Below, in pieces: positions 17,686 through 26,464 of a stretch of DNA of 64,000 nucleotides. How positions within the stretch are numbered: the stretch's first letter is position 1; every line of letters begins with the position of its first letter. The DNA lies in the NCBI GenBank assembly GCA_041398005.1, contig JAWKVP010000005.1, forward strand, positions 248,001 through 312,000, given 5' to 3'. The DNA is from JAGREO01 sp020446285 (GTDB lineage Bacteria; Pseudomonadota; Alphaproteobacteria; Geminicoccales; Geminicoccaceae). The notes under the pieces are model-generated. The model searched no databases. It saw only the letters and a list, made by a program, of their open reading frames with translations, and had not been told where the DNA came from. A program made the position numbers and the translations under genes.

Positions 17686-18450
17686 ATGTCCGATCTGTTT
17701 TCGCTGAAAGGGCGTGTTGCCCTCGTCACCGGTGCCTCGCGCGGGCTCGGATTCGCCATGGCCGAAGCGCTTGCAGCACACGGCGCCCACGTCGTGCTCA
17801 ATGGCCGCACGGCTGCAACGCTCAATGAGGCAGCCGGGAAACTCCGCGACAGGGGCATGGCGGCCTCTTCCAGCACCTTCGATGTCAGCGAACGCGGCGC
17901 GCCGGAAGCAGCGATCCAGAGGATCGTCGAGGTACAGGGCAGACTCGACATTCTCGTCGGCAATGCCGGCATCCAGCACCGCGTTCCGGTAACGGAGTGG
18001 CGGGACGAGGACTTCCAGCGGGTACTCGCGACCAATCTCACCGCCTGTTTCAGTCTCGCCCGTGAAGCGGCGCGGGTGATGTTGCCTCGAAAATCCGGGC
18101 GGATCATCTTCACCGGCTCGATCACGGCGATCACCGCAAGGCCCACCGTTCACGCCTATATCGCCGCCAAATCCGGCCTTCACGGCCTTACCCGTTCGCT
18201 CGCGGCCGAACTCGCAAAGGACGGCATCACCGTCAATGCCATCGCACCCGGCTATTTTGCCACCGAAATGAACACTGCCCTGCTCGATGACAAGACATTC
18301 TCGGAGTGGGTCGAAAGGCGGACGCCAGCAGGACGTTGGGCGAAGCCCGAGGAACTCGGTGGAGCCGCCGTCTTCCTCGCCAGCGACGCCGCTTCCTATG
18401 TCAATGGCCATACGCTCGTCGTCGATGGCGGGATGTCGGTCACGCTTTGA
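17686..18450 (+). CDS. SDR oxidoreductase, gluconate 5-dehydrogenase-like
   Basis: 254-residue classical short-chain dehydrogenase. Cofactor motif is TGASRGLG (residues about 18-25), with NAG at VGNAGIQ. The catalytic Ser is in TGSITAIT and Tyr/Lys in YIAAKSG, and the C-terminal VDGGMSVTL is typical. Overall it most resembles 2-dehydro-3-deoxygluconate/gluconate 5-dehydrogenases, but SDR substrate specificity cannot be assigned from motifs. The start ATG 17686 has a purine-rich AAGGGGGGAAA leader. The gene stands alone between a divergent gene and the glnBA promoter. Confidence 0.88.
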   Translation: MSDLFSLKGRVALVTGASRGLGFAMAEALAAHGAHVVLNGRTAATLNEAAGKLRDRGMAASSSTFDVSERGAPEAAIQRIVEVQGRLDILVGNAGIQHRVPVTEWRDEDFQRVLATNLTACFSLAREAARVMLPRKSGRIIFTGSITAITARPTVHAYIAAKSGLHGLTRSLAAELAKDGITVNAIAPGYFATEMNTALLDDKTFSEWVERRTPAGRWAKPEELGGAAVFLASDAASYVNGHTLVVDGGMSVTL

Positions 18451-18540
18451 TGCCTTCTTTTCGGGCATGTCGCTTGTTTTTTGTGCAGAATGACTGCCCG
18501 CAAATCGTGCAGCATCCCCGGCAACAGCGTGCCTGCAAGG

Positions 18541-18558
18541 TTGGCACGTTCCCTGCAT
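18541..18558 (+). promoter_or_regulatory. Sigma54 (-24/-12) promoter of glnB-glnA
   Basis: TTGGCACgttccCTGCAT matches the RpoN consensus TGGCAC-N5-TTGC with one substitution (CTGC for TTGC) and exact spacing of the GG and GC elements. It ends about 45 bp before the glnB start. NtrC-dependent glnB promoters of this type are known in alphaproteobacteria. A convincing NtrC site was not identified upstream. Confidence 0.75.
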
Positions 18559-18603
18559 GACAGGGAGCAGTCATCATCACGGCATGCGGGAGAGCGTTCG
18601 GGC

Positions 18604-18942
18604 ATGAAGAAGATCGAAGCGATCATCAAGCCGTTCAAGCTGGACGAAGTGAAAGAGGCTCTGCAGGAAGTCGGCCTCAAGGGCATGACGGTCACCGAGG
18701 TCAAGGGTTTCGGCCGCCAGAAGGGCCATACCGAACTCTATCGCGGCGCCGAATATGTCGTCGATTTCCTGCCCAAGGTGAAGATCGAGATCGTCGTCGA
18801 TGACGATCTCGTCGACCGGGCGGTCGAGGCCATCCAGCAGGCCGCAAAGACCGACCGGATCGGCGACGGCAAGATCTTCGTTTTGCCGGTCGACAATGCC
18901 GTGCGCATCCGCACCGACGAGCGTGGCCCCGACGCACTCTAG
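18604..18942 (+). CDS. glnB: Nitrogen regulatory protein P-II
   Basis: 112 residues, the canonical PII length. The protein senses 2-oxoglutarate and ATP/ADP and signals nitrogen status to GlnE, NtrB and AmtB-type partners. The T-loop uridylylation tyrosine is Y51 in RGAEYVVDF. The two PII signatures, around ELYRGAEYVV and DGKIFVLPVDNAVRIRT, are intact. It lies 87 bp upstream of glnA and downstream of a sigma54 promoter. That gives the classical glnBA operon of alphaproteobacteria. Confidence 0.98.
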   Translation: MKKIEAIIKPFKLDEVKEALQEVGLKGMTVTEVKGFGRQKGHTELYRGAEYVVDFLPKVKIEIVVDDDLVDRAVEAIQQAAKTDRIGDGKIFVLPVDNAVRIRTDERGPDAL

Positions 18943-19029
18943 CTTCAGCCCATACACCCACCCCAAGACGGCTGGCCCGGCGAGGATCCGGGCAGCCGGC
19001 ATGAAAATCCGACAAGAGAGGAACACAAA

Positions 19030-20463
19030 ATGACCCTGGGTTGCGAAACCCCTGCCGACGTGATCAAGGCGATCAAGGAGCAGGATGTGGAGATGGTCGA
19101 TCTCCGCATCACCGACGTGCCCGGCTCCTGGCACCACATTTCCTATCCCGCCGCCGTGTTTGGCGAGGACAACATCAAGGACGGCATGGGCTTCGACGGC
19201 TCCTCGATCCGCGGTTTCAAGCAGATCCAGGAATCCGACATGCTGCTGCTGCCGGACCCCGCGACCGCCTTTATCGATCCGTTCGCCCAGCACAAGACGC
19301 TGGTGATGATCTGTGCGGTTGCCGATCCCGTGACCGGCGAGCTCTATAGTCGCGACCCGCGCGGAATGGCGATCAAGGCCGAAGCGCATCTCAAGGCGAC
19401 TGGCCTCGGCGATACGGCGTTCTTCGGCCCGGAAGCCGAATTCTTCGTGTTCGACGATGTGCGCTATGGCCAGAGCGGCCATTATGGCAGCTATCAGGTC
19501 GATTCGGTGGAAGCTCACTGGAACACCAACCGCGAGGAGGAAGGCGGCAATCTGGGCTTCAAGGTACGCGCCAAGGAAGGCTATTTCCCCTGCGCGCCGA
19601 CCGACACGCTCAATGATCTGCGCGCCGAAATGGCTCTCGTGATGCAGTCGATCGGGCTCACCGTCGAATGTCATCATCACGAGGTCGCAACCGCCGGCCA
19701 GTGCGAGATCGACATGAAGTTTGACTCGCTCCTGGCGATGGCCGATCACCAGATGAAGTACAAGTATGTGGTCAAGAACGTCGCTCGCGAGAACGGCATG
19801 ACCGCCACCTTCATGCCCAAGCCGATCTTCGGCGACAATGGTTCCGGCATGCATTGCCACCAGTCGATCTGGAAGGATGGCAATCCGCTCTTCGCCGACG
19901 AGAACGGCTATGCCGGCCTGTCGCAGATGTGCCGCTGGTACATCGGCGGCCTGCTCAAGCATGCGGGCTCGATCCTCGCCTTCGCGGCACCGACGACCAA
20001 TTCCTACCGTCGTCTGGTTCCGGGCTACGAGGCTCCGGTCAACCTTGCCTGGTCGCTGCGCAACCGCTCGGCCGCCTGTCGCATTCCGATGTACTCCAAC
20101 AGCCCCAAGGCCAAGCGCGTCGAGTTCCGTTGCCCCGATCCGTCGGCCAATCCGTACCTCGCCTTCGCGGCGATGCTCATGGCCGGCCTCGACGGCATCA
20201 AGAACAAGATGGATCCGGGCGAGCCGATCGACAAGAACATCTACGACCTGCCGCCCGAGGAAGCCGCCCTGATCCCGACCGTTCCGGGCCAGCTTTCGGA
20301 TGCAATCACCTGCCTCGAAGAAGATCACGAATATCTGCTCGAGGGCGATGTCTTCACCGCGGACTTTATCGAGAGCTACATCACCTACAAGCGCGAGAGC
20401 GAACTCGACCCCATTCGCCTGCGCCCGCATCCCTACGAATACGTCCTCTACTACGATTGCTGA
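19030..20463 (+). CDS. glnA: Glutamine synthetase type I
   Basis: 477 residues. Makes glutamine from glutamate, ammonia and ATP in the cytoplasm. The signature elements are visible: MGFDGSSIRGF near the N-terminus, FFGPEAEFFVFDD, the ATP-binding KPIFGDNGSGMHCHQS, and the latch RLVPGYEAPVNLAWS. The adenylylation tyrosine is Y405 in NIYDLPPEE, so GlnE control is expected. It is co-transcribed with glnB from the sigma54 promoter at 18541, and a hairpin follows the stop. The RBS AAGAGAGGAA lies at good spacing before ATG 19030. Confidence 0.98.
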   Translation: MTLGCETPADVIKAIKEQDVEMVDLRITDVPGSWHHISYPAAVFGEDNIKDGMGFDGSSIRGFKQIQESDMLLLPDPATAFIDPFAQHKTLVMICAVADPVTGELYSRDPRGMAIKAEAHLKATGLGDTAFFGPEAEFFVFDDVRYGQSGHYGSYQVDSVEAHWNTNREEEGGNLGFKVRAKEGYFPCAPTDTLNDLRAEMALVMQSIGLTVECHHHEVATAGQCEIDMKFDSLLAMADHQMKYKYVVKNVARENGMTATFMPKPIFGDNGSGMHCHQSIWKDGNPLFADENGYAGLSQMCRWYIGGLLKHAGSILAFAAPTTNSYRRLVPGYEAPVNLAWSLRNRSAACRIPMYSNSPKAKRVEFRCPDPSANPYLAFAAMLMAGLDGIKNKMDPGEPIDKNIYDLPPEEAALIPTVPGQLSDAITCLEEDHEYLLEGDVFTADFIESYITYKRESELDPIRLRPHPYEYVLYYDC

Positions 20464-20492
20464 TCCCGACCTTCACCCGGATCAACTGAACG

Positions 20493-20516
20493 AACCCCGT
20501 CCACAAGGGCGGGGTT
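20493..20516 (+). terminator. Putative terminator hairpin after glnA
   Basis: AACCCCG (20493-20499) pairs with CGGGGTT (20510-20516) around a 10-nt loop. The flanking gaacg/cgttc bases may extend the stem imperfectly. It lies 30 bp after the glnA stop. The tract that follows is only moderately T-rich (tcattcgttcg), so strength is uncertain. Confidence 0.55.
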
Positions 20517-20632
20517 CATTCGTTCGTGACGGCTCTTGCATTTGACGCGGGGCAAAGGGCAGCGTAGCAAGGGGTGAACCGCAGGTTGAGTAACCTCGGT
20601 CGGCGGACAAGCATCATCATCGAGGTGAATTC

Positions 20633-21268
20633 ATGTCATCGGCGCGGCGGCAGGGCTCTTACGGATTGACGGACAGCGAACGTCGCTGGCGCTATGTCTC
20701 ATCCATTCTGGCGACGTTCGCCATCATCAATCCGCTCGTTCTCTATCGCTTCGAGGCGATCAAGAACTATCTGCTCTTGAACAATCTTTTCGATTTCACC
20801 GATCTCTGGCGCGAAAATCCGGTCGGTGGAAGCTGGCTCGAACTGATCTGGTGGGCGGTCACGCGGATGCCCGGCTACCACACCATTCTCGGCATGGATT
20901 TCCCCTGGCAGGCAAAGGCGATCCTCGGCATCGTCATCGGTGCCGCGACGATCTATCTGGGCTACGCCGTCTATCGCAAGGCGTGGTTGGGTCTGGCGGC
21001 GTTCAACCGGGGCTGGGCGTTCATCACCTTCCTCAAGAAGGCGGTTATGATCGGTGCACCGGTCGCCATCGTCATGCTCGCGATGAACTGGCTGGCGGGC
21101 ACCACCTTCACCTACTGGACCATCTTCGAAATCGTCTGCTGGCTCGTCCTCGTGGTCATCGGCGCTGTCATTGCCGCCGGTCTCTGCTGGAACTTCGATA
21201 CCCGTCGCGAGGCAGGCGTTGGCAGCGTCAATGTCACCATGGGTGACGACGACGATTTCAACGGCTGA
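20633..21268 (+). CDS. Uncharacterised membrane protein, about four TM helices
   Basis: 211 residues, not recognised as a named family. Hydrophobic segments lie at about residues 22-42 (SSILATFAIINPLVLY), 96-116 (ILGIVIGAATIYLGYAV), 135-155 (AVMIGAPVAIVMLAMNW) and 160-185 (IFEIVCWLVLVVIGAVIAAG). The N-terminus is basic and the C-terminal tail is strongly acidic (GDDDDFNG), consistent with an inner-membrane protein. It lies 80 bp upstream of the iron-sulfur protein gene on the same strand, so a shared transcript is possible. The start ATG 20633 follows a good GAGGTGA site. Confidence 0.75.
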   Translation: MSSARRQGSYGLTDSERRWRYVSSILATFAIINPLVLYRFEAIKNYLLLNNLFDFTDLWRENPVGGSWLELIWWAVTRMPGYHTILGMDFPWQAKAILGIVIGAATIYLGYAVYRKAWLGLAAFNRGWAFITFLKKAVMIGAPVAIVMLAMNWLAGTTFTYWTIFEIVCWLVLVVIGAVIAAGLCWNFDTRREAGVGSVNVTMGDDDDFNG

Positions 21269-21348
21269 AGCCGGCCGCGCCAGCGAGCGTTCTGGACCTC
21301 ATCCGGACGACCGTTATAGTTCTCCCGTGCAATGGGGGCCGAAGCGGC

Positions 21349-22815
21349 ATGAGCGAAACCGATCAGAAAAACGATCTCGTCACCTGCGACGCCTGTCCGG
21401 TACTCTGCCGGATCCGCGAGGGGCGAAGCGGTGCCTGCGACCGTTACGCCAACATGAAGGGCCGGCTGACCCGTCTTGATCCCGTGGTCTTCGCAAGGCG
21501 TGCAGCCGGGGAAGGCTGCGAGATGGTACCGTTTCTCGGCGACAGTGACTGGGACGGCCGCCTGCTGCGTGACGGATCGACCTTCCTCACCGGCATCGGC
21601 GCAGGCACGACCTACCCCGACTACAAGCCCGCCCCTTTCATCGTCTCCACCGAAATCGAGGGTGTGGACACGATCACAGTGGTTACCGAAGGTATTTTTT
21701 CCTACTGTGGTATCAAGGTGAAGATGGACACCGACCGTTATGTCGGCCCGGAAACCGCCGCCGTGCGTGTCGATGGCGAACAGATCGGCCATGTAACCAC
21801 CGCCGAATATGGCTCGCAGATGCTCTCGCTCGGCGGTGTGCGCCATCTGACGGGAGGATCGAAGAAGGAAGGCCGGATCACCTGTTCGTCCATGCTCTCC
21901 CTGCTCAACCGCGAGGCCGTCACGATGACGGTAGATGGCGGTGCCGAACTGGTCGTCGAGGCGGGCCGGCCGCCCGTGGTCAACGGCAAGGGCGAGGAGC
22001 GCATGCGGGTCGGCTGCGGATCGGCCACCATCGGCATCTTTGCCCGGCAATGGTGCTCCCATGTCGACGAGGTGATCGTCGTCGATGACCACATCACCGG
22101 TGTCCTCACCGAACATCAGGCCGGCCGCTTCCTCGACATGCCACCTTCAGGCATCCGCGTGCGTGGCCGCCGATCGACGCCGGGTCGCTATTTTCAGGTG
22201 GCCGAACCCGGTCTTGGCTGGGGCGGAACCAATGTCGACGACCCGCTTGCCATCATCGAGAAGATCGATCCGAAGGTGGCGTGGCCCGGCATGCGCCTTC
22301 TTTTCGTCTCGACGACCGGCGAACACAGTGCCTGGTTCATTCTGGACGGGGATCTCGTGCCACGCGAGGCGGAACCGCCCGAGCCCATCCGCATCGTCAC
22401 AGACCGCATCGCCGAAAACTGCGAGCCCGCGCTGTGCTCGGTCATCTTCATGGCCGGCGCCGGCGGCTCACTGCGCGCGGGCGTCACCGAAAATCCGGTG
22501 CGTCTCACCCGCTCGGTGCGCGAGCTTCGCGCCCGGGTCACATCGGGTGGCGCACCGGTTCATGTCTGGCCCGGCGGCGGCATCACCTACATGGTCGATG
22601 TCACGGAGATGCCGGAGAGCAGTTTCGGCCATGTGCCGACTCCGGCGCTGGTCGCACCCATCGAATTCACATTGTCCCGCAAGGATTACGAGGCACTCGG
22701 CGGCCATATGGACCATGTGCGTGCGCTCGAGGATGTGGCACCGGGCACCGAACGGCGAAAGCTCCTCGAATGGAGCCGCTCCCGTGCCTGGCCGCTCCGA
22801 TCGAGGGAACCGTAG
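21349..22815 (+). CDS. 6-hydroxynicotinate reductase-like iron-sulfur protein
   Basis: 488 residues. The N-terminus carries four cysteines, C13xxC16xxxC20x9C30 (TCDACPVLCRIREGRSGACDRY, here split: CDACPVLCRI then GACDRY), expected to hold an Fe-S cluster. The remainder is glycine-rich and globular with no membrane segments. The pattern and length resemble proteins annotated as 6-hydroxynicotinate reductase, the ferredoxin-dependent enzyme of anaerobic nicotinate fermentation. Proteobacterial homologues may act on another unsaturated cyclic amide. Family recall is moderate and the activity is inferred. No other nicotinate-fermentation gene is nearby. Confidence 0.6.
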   Translation: MSETDQKNDLVTCDACPVLCRIREGRSGACDRYANMKGRLTRLDPVVFARRAAGEGCEMVPFLGDSDWDGRLLRDGSTFLTGIGAGTTYPDYKPAPFIVSTEIEGVDTITVVTEGIFSYCGIKVKMDTDRYVGPETAAVRVDGEQIGHVTTAEYGSQMLSLGGVRHLTGGSKKEGRITCSSMLSLLNREAVTMTVDGGAELVVEAGRPPVVNGKGEERMRVGCGSATIGIFARQWCSHVDEVIVVDDHITGVLTEHQAGRFLDMPPSGIRVRGRRSTPGRYFQVAEPGLGWGGTNVDDPLAIIEKIDPKVAWPGMRLLFVSTTGEHSAWFILDGDLVPREAEPPEPIRIVTDRIAENCEPALCSVIFMAGAGGSLRAGVTENPVRLTRSVRELRARVTSGGAPVHVWPGGGITYMVDVTEMPESSFGHVPTPALVAPIEFTLSRKDYEALGGHMDHVRALEDVAPGTERRKLLEWSRSRAWPLRSREP

Positions 22816-22857
22816 ATGACCATCCGCTGCCTGACAGACGGGTTCTGAACGGGTCGG

Positions 22858-23631
22858 CTATTTGGTGGTGTAGCCACCATTCACGAGGATGGTCTGACCC
22901 GTCATCCACCAGCCGTCCGAAACCATGAACAGGATCCATGGCGCTATATCCTCGATATCGGTAAGCCCCGTTTTCGAGAATGGAGACAGCGCGGCCGCCG
23001 TCTTGTGATATGCGACAGCATCATCGCCTTCTGCCGGGTAGAAGAATGGCGTGTCCATCGGACCGGGGCCGATAGCCGTCACGGAGATACCGCGTTCGCC
23101 GAACTCCTTTGAGGCAGCGCGCGTGAAATGCTCCACGGGCGCCTTCAGCCCCTCATAAGCCGCGTAGAAGGGAGTGTAGGCTCCCAGAAGCGAGGTGACG
23201 ATCGTCACGATCTTGCCATTGTCGTTCACGGCCTTGCCGGCTTCCTTGAGGAAGAAGAACGCCGATTTCACGTTCACTGCGCTCGACCGATCGAACTCTT
23301 CCTCGCTCACCTCCGCGATCGGCTTCTTGAGAACCATTCCGACGGTGTTGATGGCGATATCCGGCCGCCCGACAGCGGCAACGGAATCGGCGAAGAGCTT
23401 TTCCATGGCACCGGCCGATGTCAGATCAGCCTGGAACGCAACGGCTTCGGCACCGGTTTTCCTGATCTCGGCCACGGTCGCATCGGCTTCTGCCCGGGCC
23501 GAATCGCTGTTGTAGTGGATTGCCACGGCTTTCGCCCCGGCTCCGGCAAATTCGCGGGCAAGAAGCCCGCCGAGATTCTTCGCGCCGCCTGTGATCAGGA
23601 CAACCTTGCCTTCAATACTGTTTCTCGACAT
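22858..23631 (-). CDS. SDR family oxidoreductase
   Basis: 257-residue short-chain dehydrogenase. The cofactor motif is TGGAKNLGG, and the catalytic Tyr and Lys are in YAAYEGLK. The position of the active-site serine reads VTSLLGAY. The usual NNAG motif reads INTVGM, a divergent form seen in some SDRs. An alanine- and glutamate-rich helix follows the second beta strand, and the pattern HYNSDSA after strand 2 suggests NADP preference. The C-terminus VNGGYTTK is typical. Convergent with the iron-sulfur protein gene; the substrate is unknown. Confidence 0.87.
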   Translation of the reverse strand: MSRNSIEGKVVLITGGAKNLGGLLAREFAGAGAKAVAIHYNSDSARAEADATVAEIRKTGAEAVAFQADLTSAGAMEKLFADSVAAVGRPDIAINTVGMVLKKPIAEVSEEEFDRSSAVNVKSAFFFLKEAGKAVNDNGKIVTIVTSLLGAYTPFYAAYEGLKAPVEHFTRAASKEFGERGISVTAIGPGPMDTPFFYPAEGDDAVAYHKTAAALSPFSKTGLTDIEDIAPWILFMVSDGWWMTGQTILVNGGYTTK

Positions 23632-23809
23632 CCAGGCCTCCCTGCCGTGCTATCATGTCTGGAACCGTCTGCACTTGCGGTAAATTGTAGGTGGTGCGGA
23701 AGGACTCGATCAAGACGGGGCAGGCAGGCAAGTGCGCAAATTTCTGCCGGTATCGTTTGCAGCATGCGGGTTTGCGGACAACCTGACCGGCGTCGAGGCT
23801 GCCCCGAAC

Positions 23810-25261
23810 TCAGCGTTTCACGCGAATGTCGATGAACTGGATTCCGCCCGCCTGCGAGAAGGTATGGCAGCCGCGGATCGGGCCCATATTGTCCGGGCGG
23901 AAGGAGGCAATGCGCTCTTCGGCATAGCCTTGCGGTGAAAGCTCCGTCACATGCTGGAAGGCCAGGCTGCTGCCATAGCCACGGCTGCCGTCCTGTGCCG
24001 GACGCAGCAGGCGGCCACGATGTTCGAACAAGGGGCCAGCACTACGGGTGTCGCGGACGTCGCTTCGCACCGGATTGAGCGGATGCGGCCGCCAGGGACC
24101 GCGCAGCGATTCGGCCATGAACACGAACAGCGCCCACTCCCGATGAAATCCGCCCTCGTCGACCGTGACCATCATGTACCAGAGACCATCCTTGCGATGG
24201 ACGGTCGCATCCACCATCGAATGACCCTCGAGCAGGGTCCGTTCCCGGATCCAGCGATCAGGAAAACGCTCGGCCCGGTACAGATCGACGCGCTTCGCCT
24301 CGCCCGTTTCCGGGATCATCCACCAGTTCCCTTCCGCCTCGAACACCTGTGGATAGGAAAGATGAAAGGGCTGCACCATGACCTCGCGGACATCGCGCAG
24401 CCGGCCCTCATCGAAGACCGCGCACGCAAGCTCGCCCCGGGCGCCACCCGGCGGCACCCGCTCGAAGAACAGATACAACCCGCCATCGTGCATAACCGTG
24501 AACGGGTCGGCCGCCTCACCGTCGTCCGGCAGTTCGACGAGGCGAAAAGGGGCGGTGGCGACGCTGTTTTCCTCGAACCCCGGAAGATCGCCGGCTGCCG
24601 CCCGTCGCCAGGCAAGCACCCAGCGGCTGCCACCCGACCGTGCATCGATATTGCCCTTGACCGAAACCGCGAGGCGGCGGGCACGATACAGCCAGCCGCG
24701 ACCGCCGCACCGGCCGACAGTCTCCGGTGCGAATGTCCTGCAACCGGCATGCAGCTTTCGAAGCGCACGCACCAGGCAAGTGGCCGAGGCTTCATCGACC
24801 GCACGAACGTTTCGCTCCTCGTGAACAGAGAGCTGAAAACTCTCGAAGCTGCGATAGATGACCTCGCCATCCGGCGAGATGCCCCTGCCGCCGGCGAGAG
24901 TCCGGTACATAAGCACCTTGATGCCGAGTGTCTGGTGCGCAAGAAGAAGATCGGGGACGCCCGTCCCCGTCAGGCACCGTTCGACCCTGAGTATGCCGAG
25001 AACGGGAAGATCCGTTCCGTCCATCCAGTTCTGAAGGTCGATATCTCCATCGCAGACAGGATCGATCAGAATGTCGGCCACGCTACCGGACGAATCCTGC
25101 AGCGGCTCGACGAAAGGCAGCCGCATGGCGCGAGCGCAGCAGTCGAGAAGCCAGGCAGAAGCACCATTCCGGCCCGGCAGGATACCTGCACGAAGCCGTG
25201 GATCCGGTTTCGTCGGCGTATACAATTGCGCGGTCGCCCCGATATCGGCCGTCACCGGCAT
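23810..25261 (-). CDS. GINT1-like glycan/sphingolipid-modification protein (formyltransferase-like N-half plus beta-propeller C-half)
   Basis: 483 residues. The C-terminal 280 residues resemble the N-terminal domain of glucosamine inositolphosphorylceramide transferase 1, a five-bladed-propeller fold akin to GH43/GH32. Examples are ADPFTVMHDGGLYLFFE, YPQVFEAEGNWWMIPE and SAGPLFEHRGRLLRPAQD. The N-terminal 200 residues look like the degenerate formyltransferase-type domain that often precedes it in bacteria (LRAGILPGRNGASAWLL). Start is ATG 25261. A small membrane-protein gene lies just upstream on the same strand. The bacterial role is unproven; surface polysaccharide modification is the usual context. 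Confidence 0.7.
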   Translation of the reverse strand: MPVTADIGATAQLYTPTKPDPRLRAGILPGRNGASAWLLDCCARAMRLPFVEPLQDSSGSVADILIDPVCDGDIDLQNWMDGTDLPVLGILRVERCLTGTGVPDLLLAHQTLGIKVLMYRTLAGGRGISPDGEVIYRSFESFQLSVHEERNVRAVDEASATCLVRALRKLHAGCRTFAPETVGRCGGRGWLYRARRLAVSVKGNIDARSGGSRWVLAWRRAAAGDLPGFEENSVATAPFRLVELPDDGEAADPFTVMHDGGLYLFFERVPPGGARGELACAVFDEGRLRDVREVMVQPFHLSYPQVFEAEGNWWMIPETGEAKRVDLYRAERFPDRWIRERTLLEGHSMVDATVHRKDGLWYMMVTVDEGGFHREWALFVFMAESLRGPWRPHPLNPVRSDVRDTRSAGPLFEHRGRLLRPAQDGSRGYGSSLAFQHVTELSPQGYAEERIASFRPDNMGPIRGCHTFSQAGGIQFIDIRVKR

Positions 25262-25298
25262 GCCCGTTCGTTCATGCAACCGACACCCCGTGCGTCTT

Positions 25299-25724
25299 TC
25301 ACGACGATGCGGCAATGCCCAGATGCAGCAGCAATGCGAGAACGGCGACGAAACCGGCATGGTCGATCCGGTCGAACGCTCCTGGAAGGGCTCGCCCGGC
25401 TTCCGTATCGACGAGCAAACCCAGAATCTGGGCCAGCAGCATCCCCTCGAACACCCAGAGCGGCGAGGAGGTAAAAGCGAGAAAGCCGACGATCGTGCCG
25501 CCGAGAATCGTGAACGCCACATGACGGCCCACGGCCAGCCGCATGGCACCGGCAAACACCTCGCCACCCGCCCGCAGGACGGCGACGGTCATGCCGGCAT
25601 ATCCCGTTTTCGGCCCACGTCCGGACATCGTGACCACCCCCGCGAATACCATCGGTTTCGCGGGCATGCTCCGCCGAAGACCAACGGCCGAAAGGAACCG
25701 GCGTGCCCGGCCCCGTCCGCGCAC
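25299..25724 (-). CDS. Hypothetical small membrane protein
   Basis: 141 residues from GTG 25724 (GAGG upstream), or about 122 from ATG 25667. The N-terminus is Arg-rich. The last 90 residues hold about three hydrophobic helices, for example FTILGGTIVGFLAFTSSP, VFEGMLLAQILGLLV and GFVAVLALLLHLGIAAS. The amino-acid pattern looks like a real membrane protein rather than a shadow, and no competing gene covers the stretch. It ends 37 bp upstream of the GINT1-like start on the same strand, so a shared operon is plausible. No family recognised. Confidence 0.5.
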   Translation of the reverse strand: MRGRGRARRFLSAVGLRRSMPAKPMVFAGVVTMSGRGPKTGYAGMTVAVLRAGGEVFAGAMRLAVGRHVAFTILGGTIVGFLAFTSSPLWVFEGMLLAQILGLLVDTEAGRALPGAFDRIDHAGFVAVLALLLHLGIAASS

Positions 25725-25801
25725 GGATGCGATCCTCGCCAGTCCCGGTTAATTTCCGGTTAACGGCGTATCGACGAACGAACGGCGGTCGCAAAAGCCT
25801 C

Positions 25802-26287
25802 TCAGAGCGCATCCATGATATTGTCCGCACCGCTGACCTCCATCATCGGCGGCGCGTCCTCGACGGCGAGGAACTCGACGGTGCCGTCCTCAACGATCAT
25901 CGCATAGCGGCGCGAACGAGTCCCGAGACCGGCCATGCTGCCGTCGAAGGTCAGACCGATCGCCTGCGAGAAGGTGGCGTTGCCATCCGAGAGGATGCGA
26001 ATCCGGCCATTGACATTCTGGCTCTTGCCCCAGGCATCGAGGACGAAGGGATCATTGACGGCGATGCACACGACCTCGTCCACGCCCTTCGCCTTGATCT
26101 CGTCGAGCCGTGCCAGAAAACCCGGCAGGTGCTTGGCATGGCAGGTCGGGGTGAAGGCGCCCGGAAGTGCGAAAATCACGACCTTGCGACCATTGACGAT
26201 GCTCTTGAGTTCGACATCGGCCAGACCTTCGGCCGTGAGCACCTTGAACGTCGCCTCGGGCAGTTTCTGCCCAACCTCGATGGTCAT
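25802..26287 (-). CDS. Peroxiredoxin, Prx5 type
   Basis: 161-residue thiol peroxidase of the Prx5/PMP20 group. It reduces hydrogen peroxide and organic hydroperoxides. The peroxidatic cysteine is in the signature PGAFTPTCHAKHLPGF, and the conserved arginine is in SRRYAMIV. There is no glutaredoxin extension. The start MTIEVGQKLPEATF is typical, and a strong GGGAGGAGCGAAGGA leader precedes ATG 26287. Monocistronic as far as the spacing shows; yqgE is divergent. Confidence 0.95.
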   Translation of the reverse strand: MTIEVGQKLPEATFKVLTAEGLADVELKSIVNGRKVVIFALPGAFTPTCHAKHLPGFLARLDEIKAKGVDEVVCIAVNDPFVLDAWGKSQNVNGRIRILSDGNATFSQAIGLTFDGSMAGLGTRSRRYAMIVEDGTVEFLAVEDAPPMMEVSGADNIMDAL

Positions 26288-26464
26288 TTCCTTCGCTCCT
26301 CCCGTTGAAAAGGCATGAGCTCATATAGGCGATCCGGCCGCGGACGGCAACTACGCCCGTGGCGTCGCGCCAGTGGAATGTGCGGCGGTGCGCGACCGCA
26401 CTCCTGCATGCTTTCCATGCAAGGGCGCTTGTGATGCCACGGCGAGATCCCTATTTCATGGGTC

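Noticed and set aside
18577..20430. 617-residue open frame antisense to glnB-glnA
   Set aside because: Shadow of the conserved glnB/glnA frames on the opposite strand; it lacks a plausible RBS and any family pattern.
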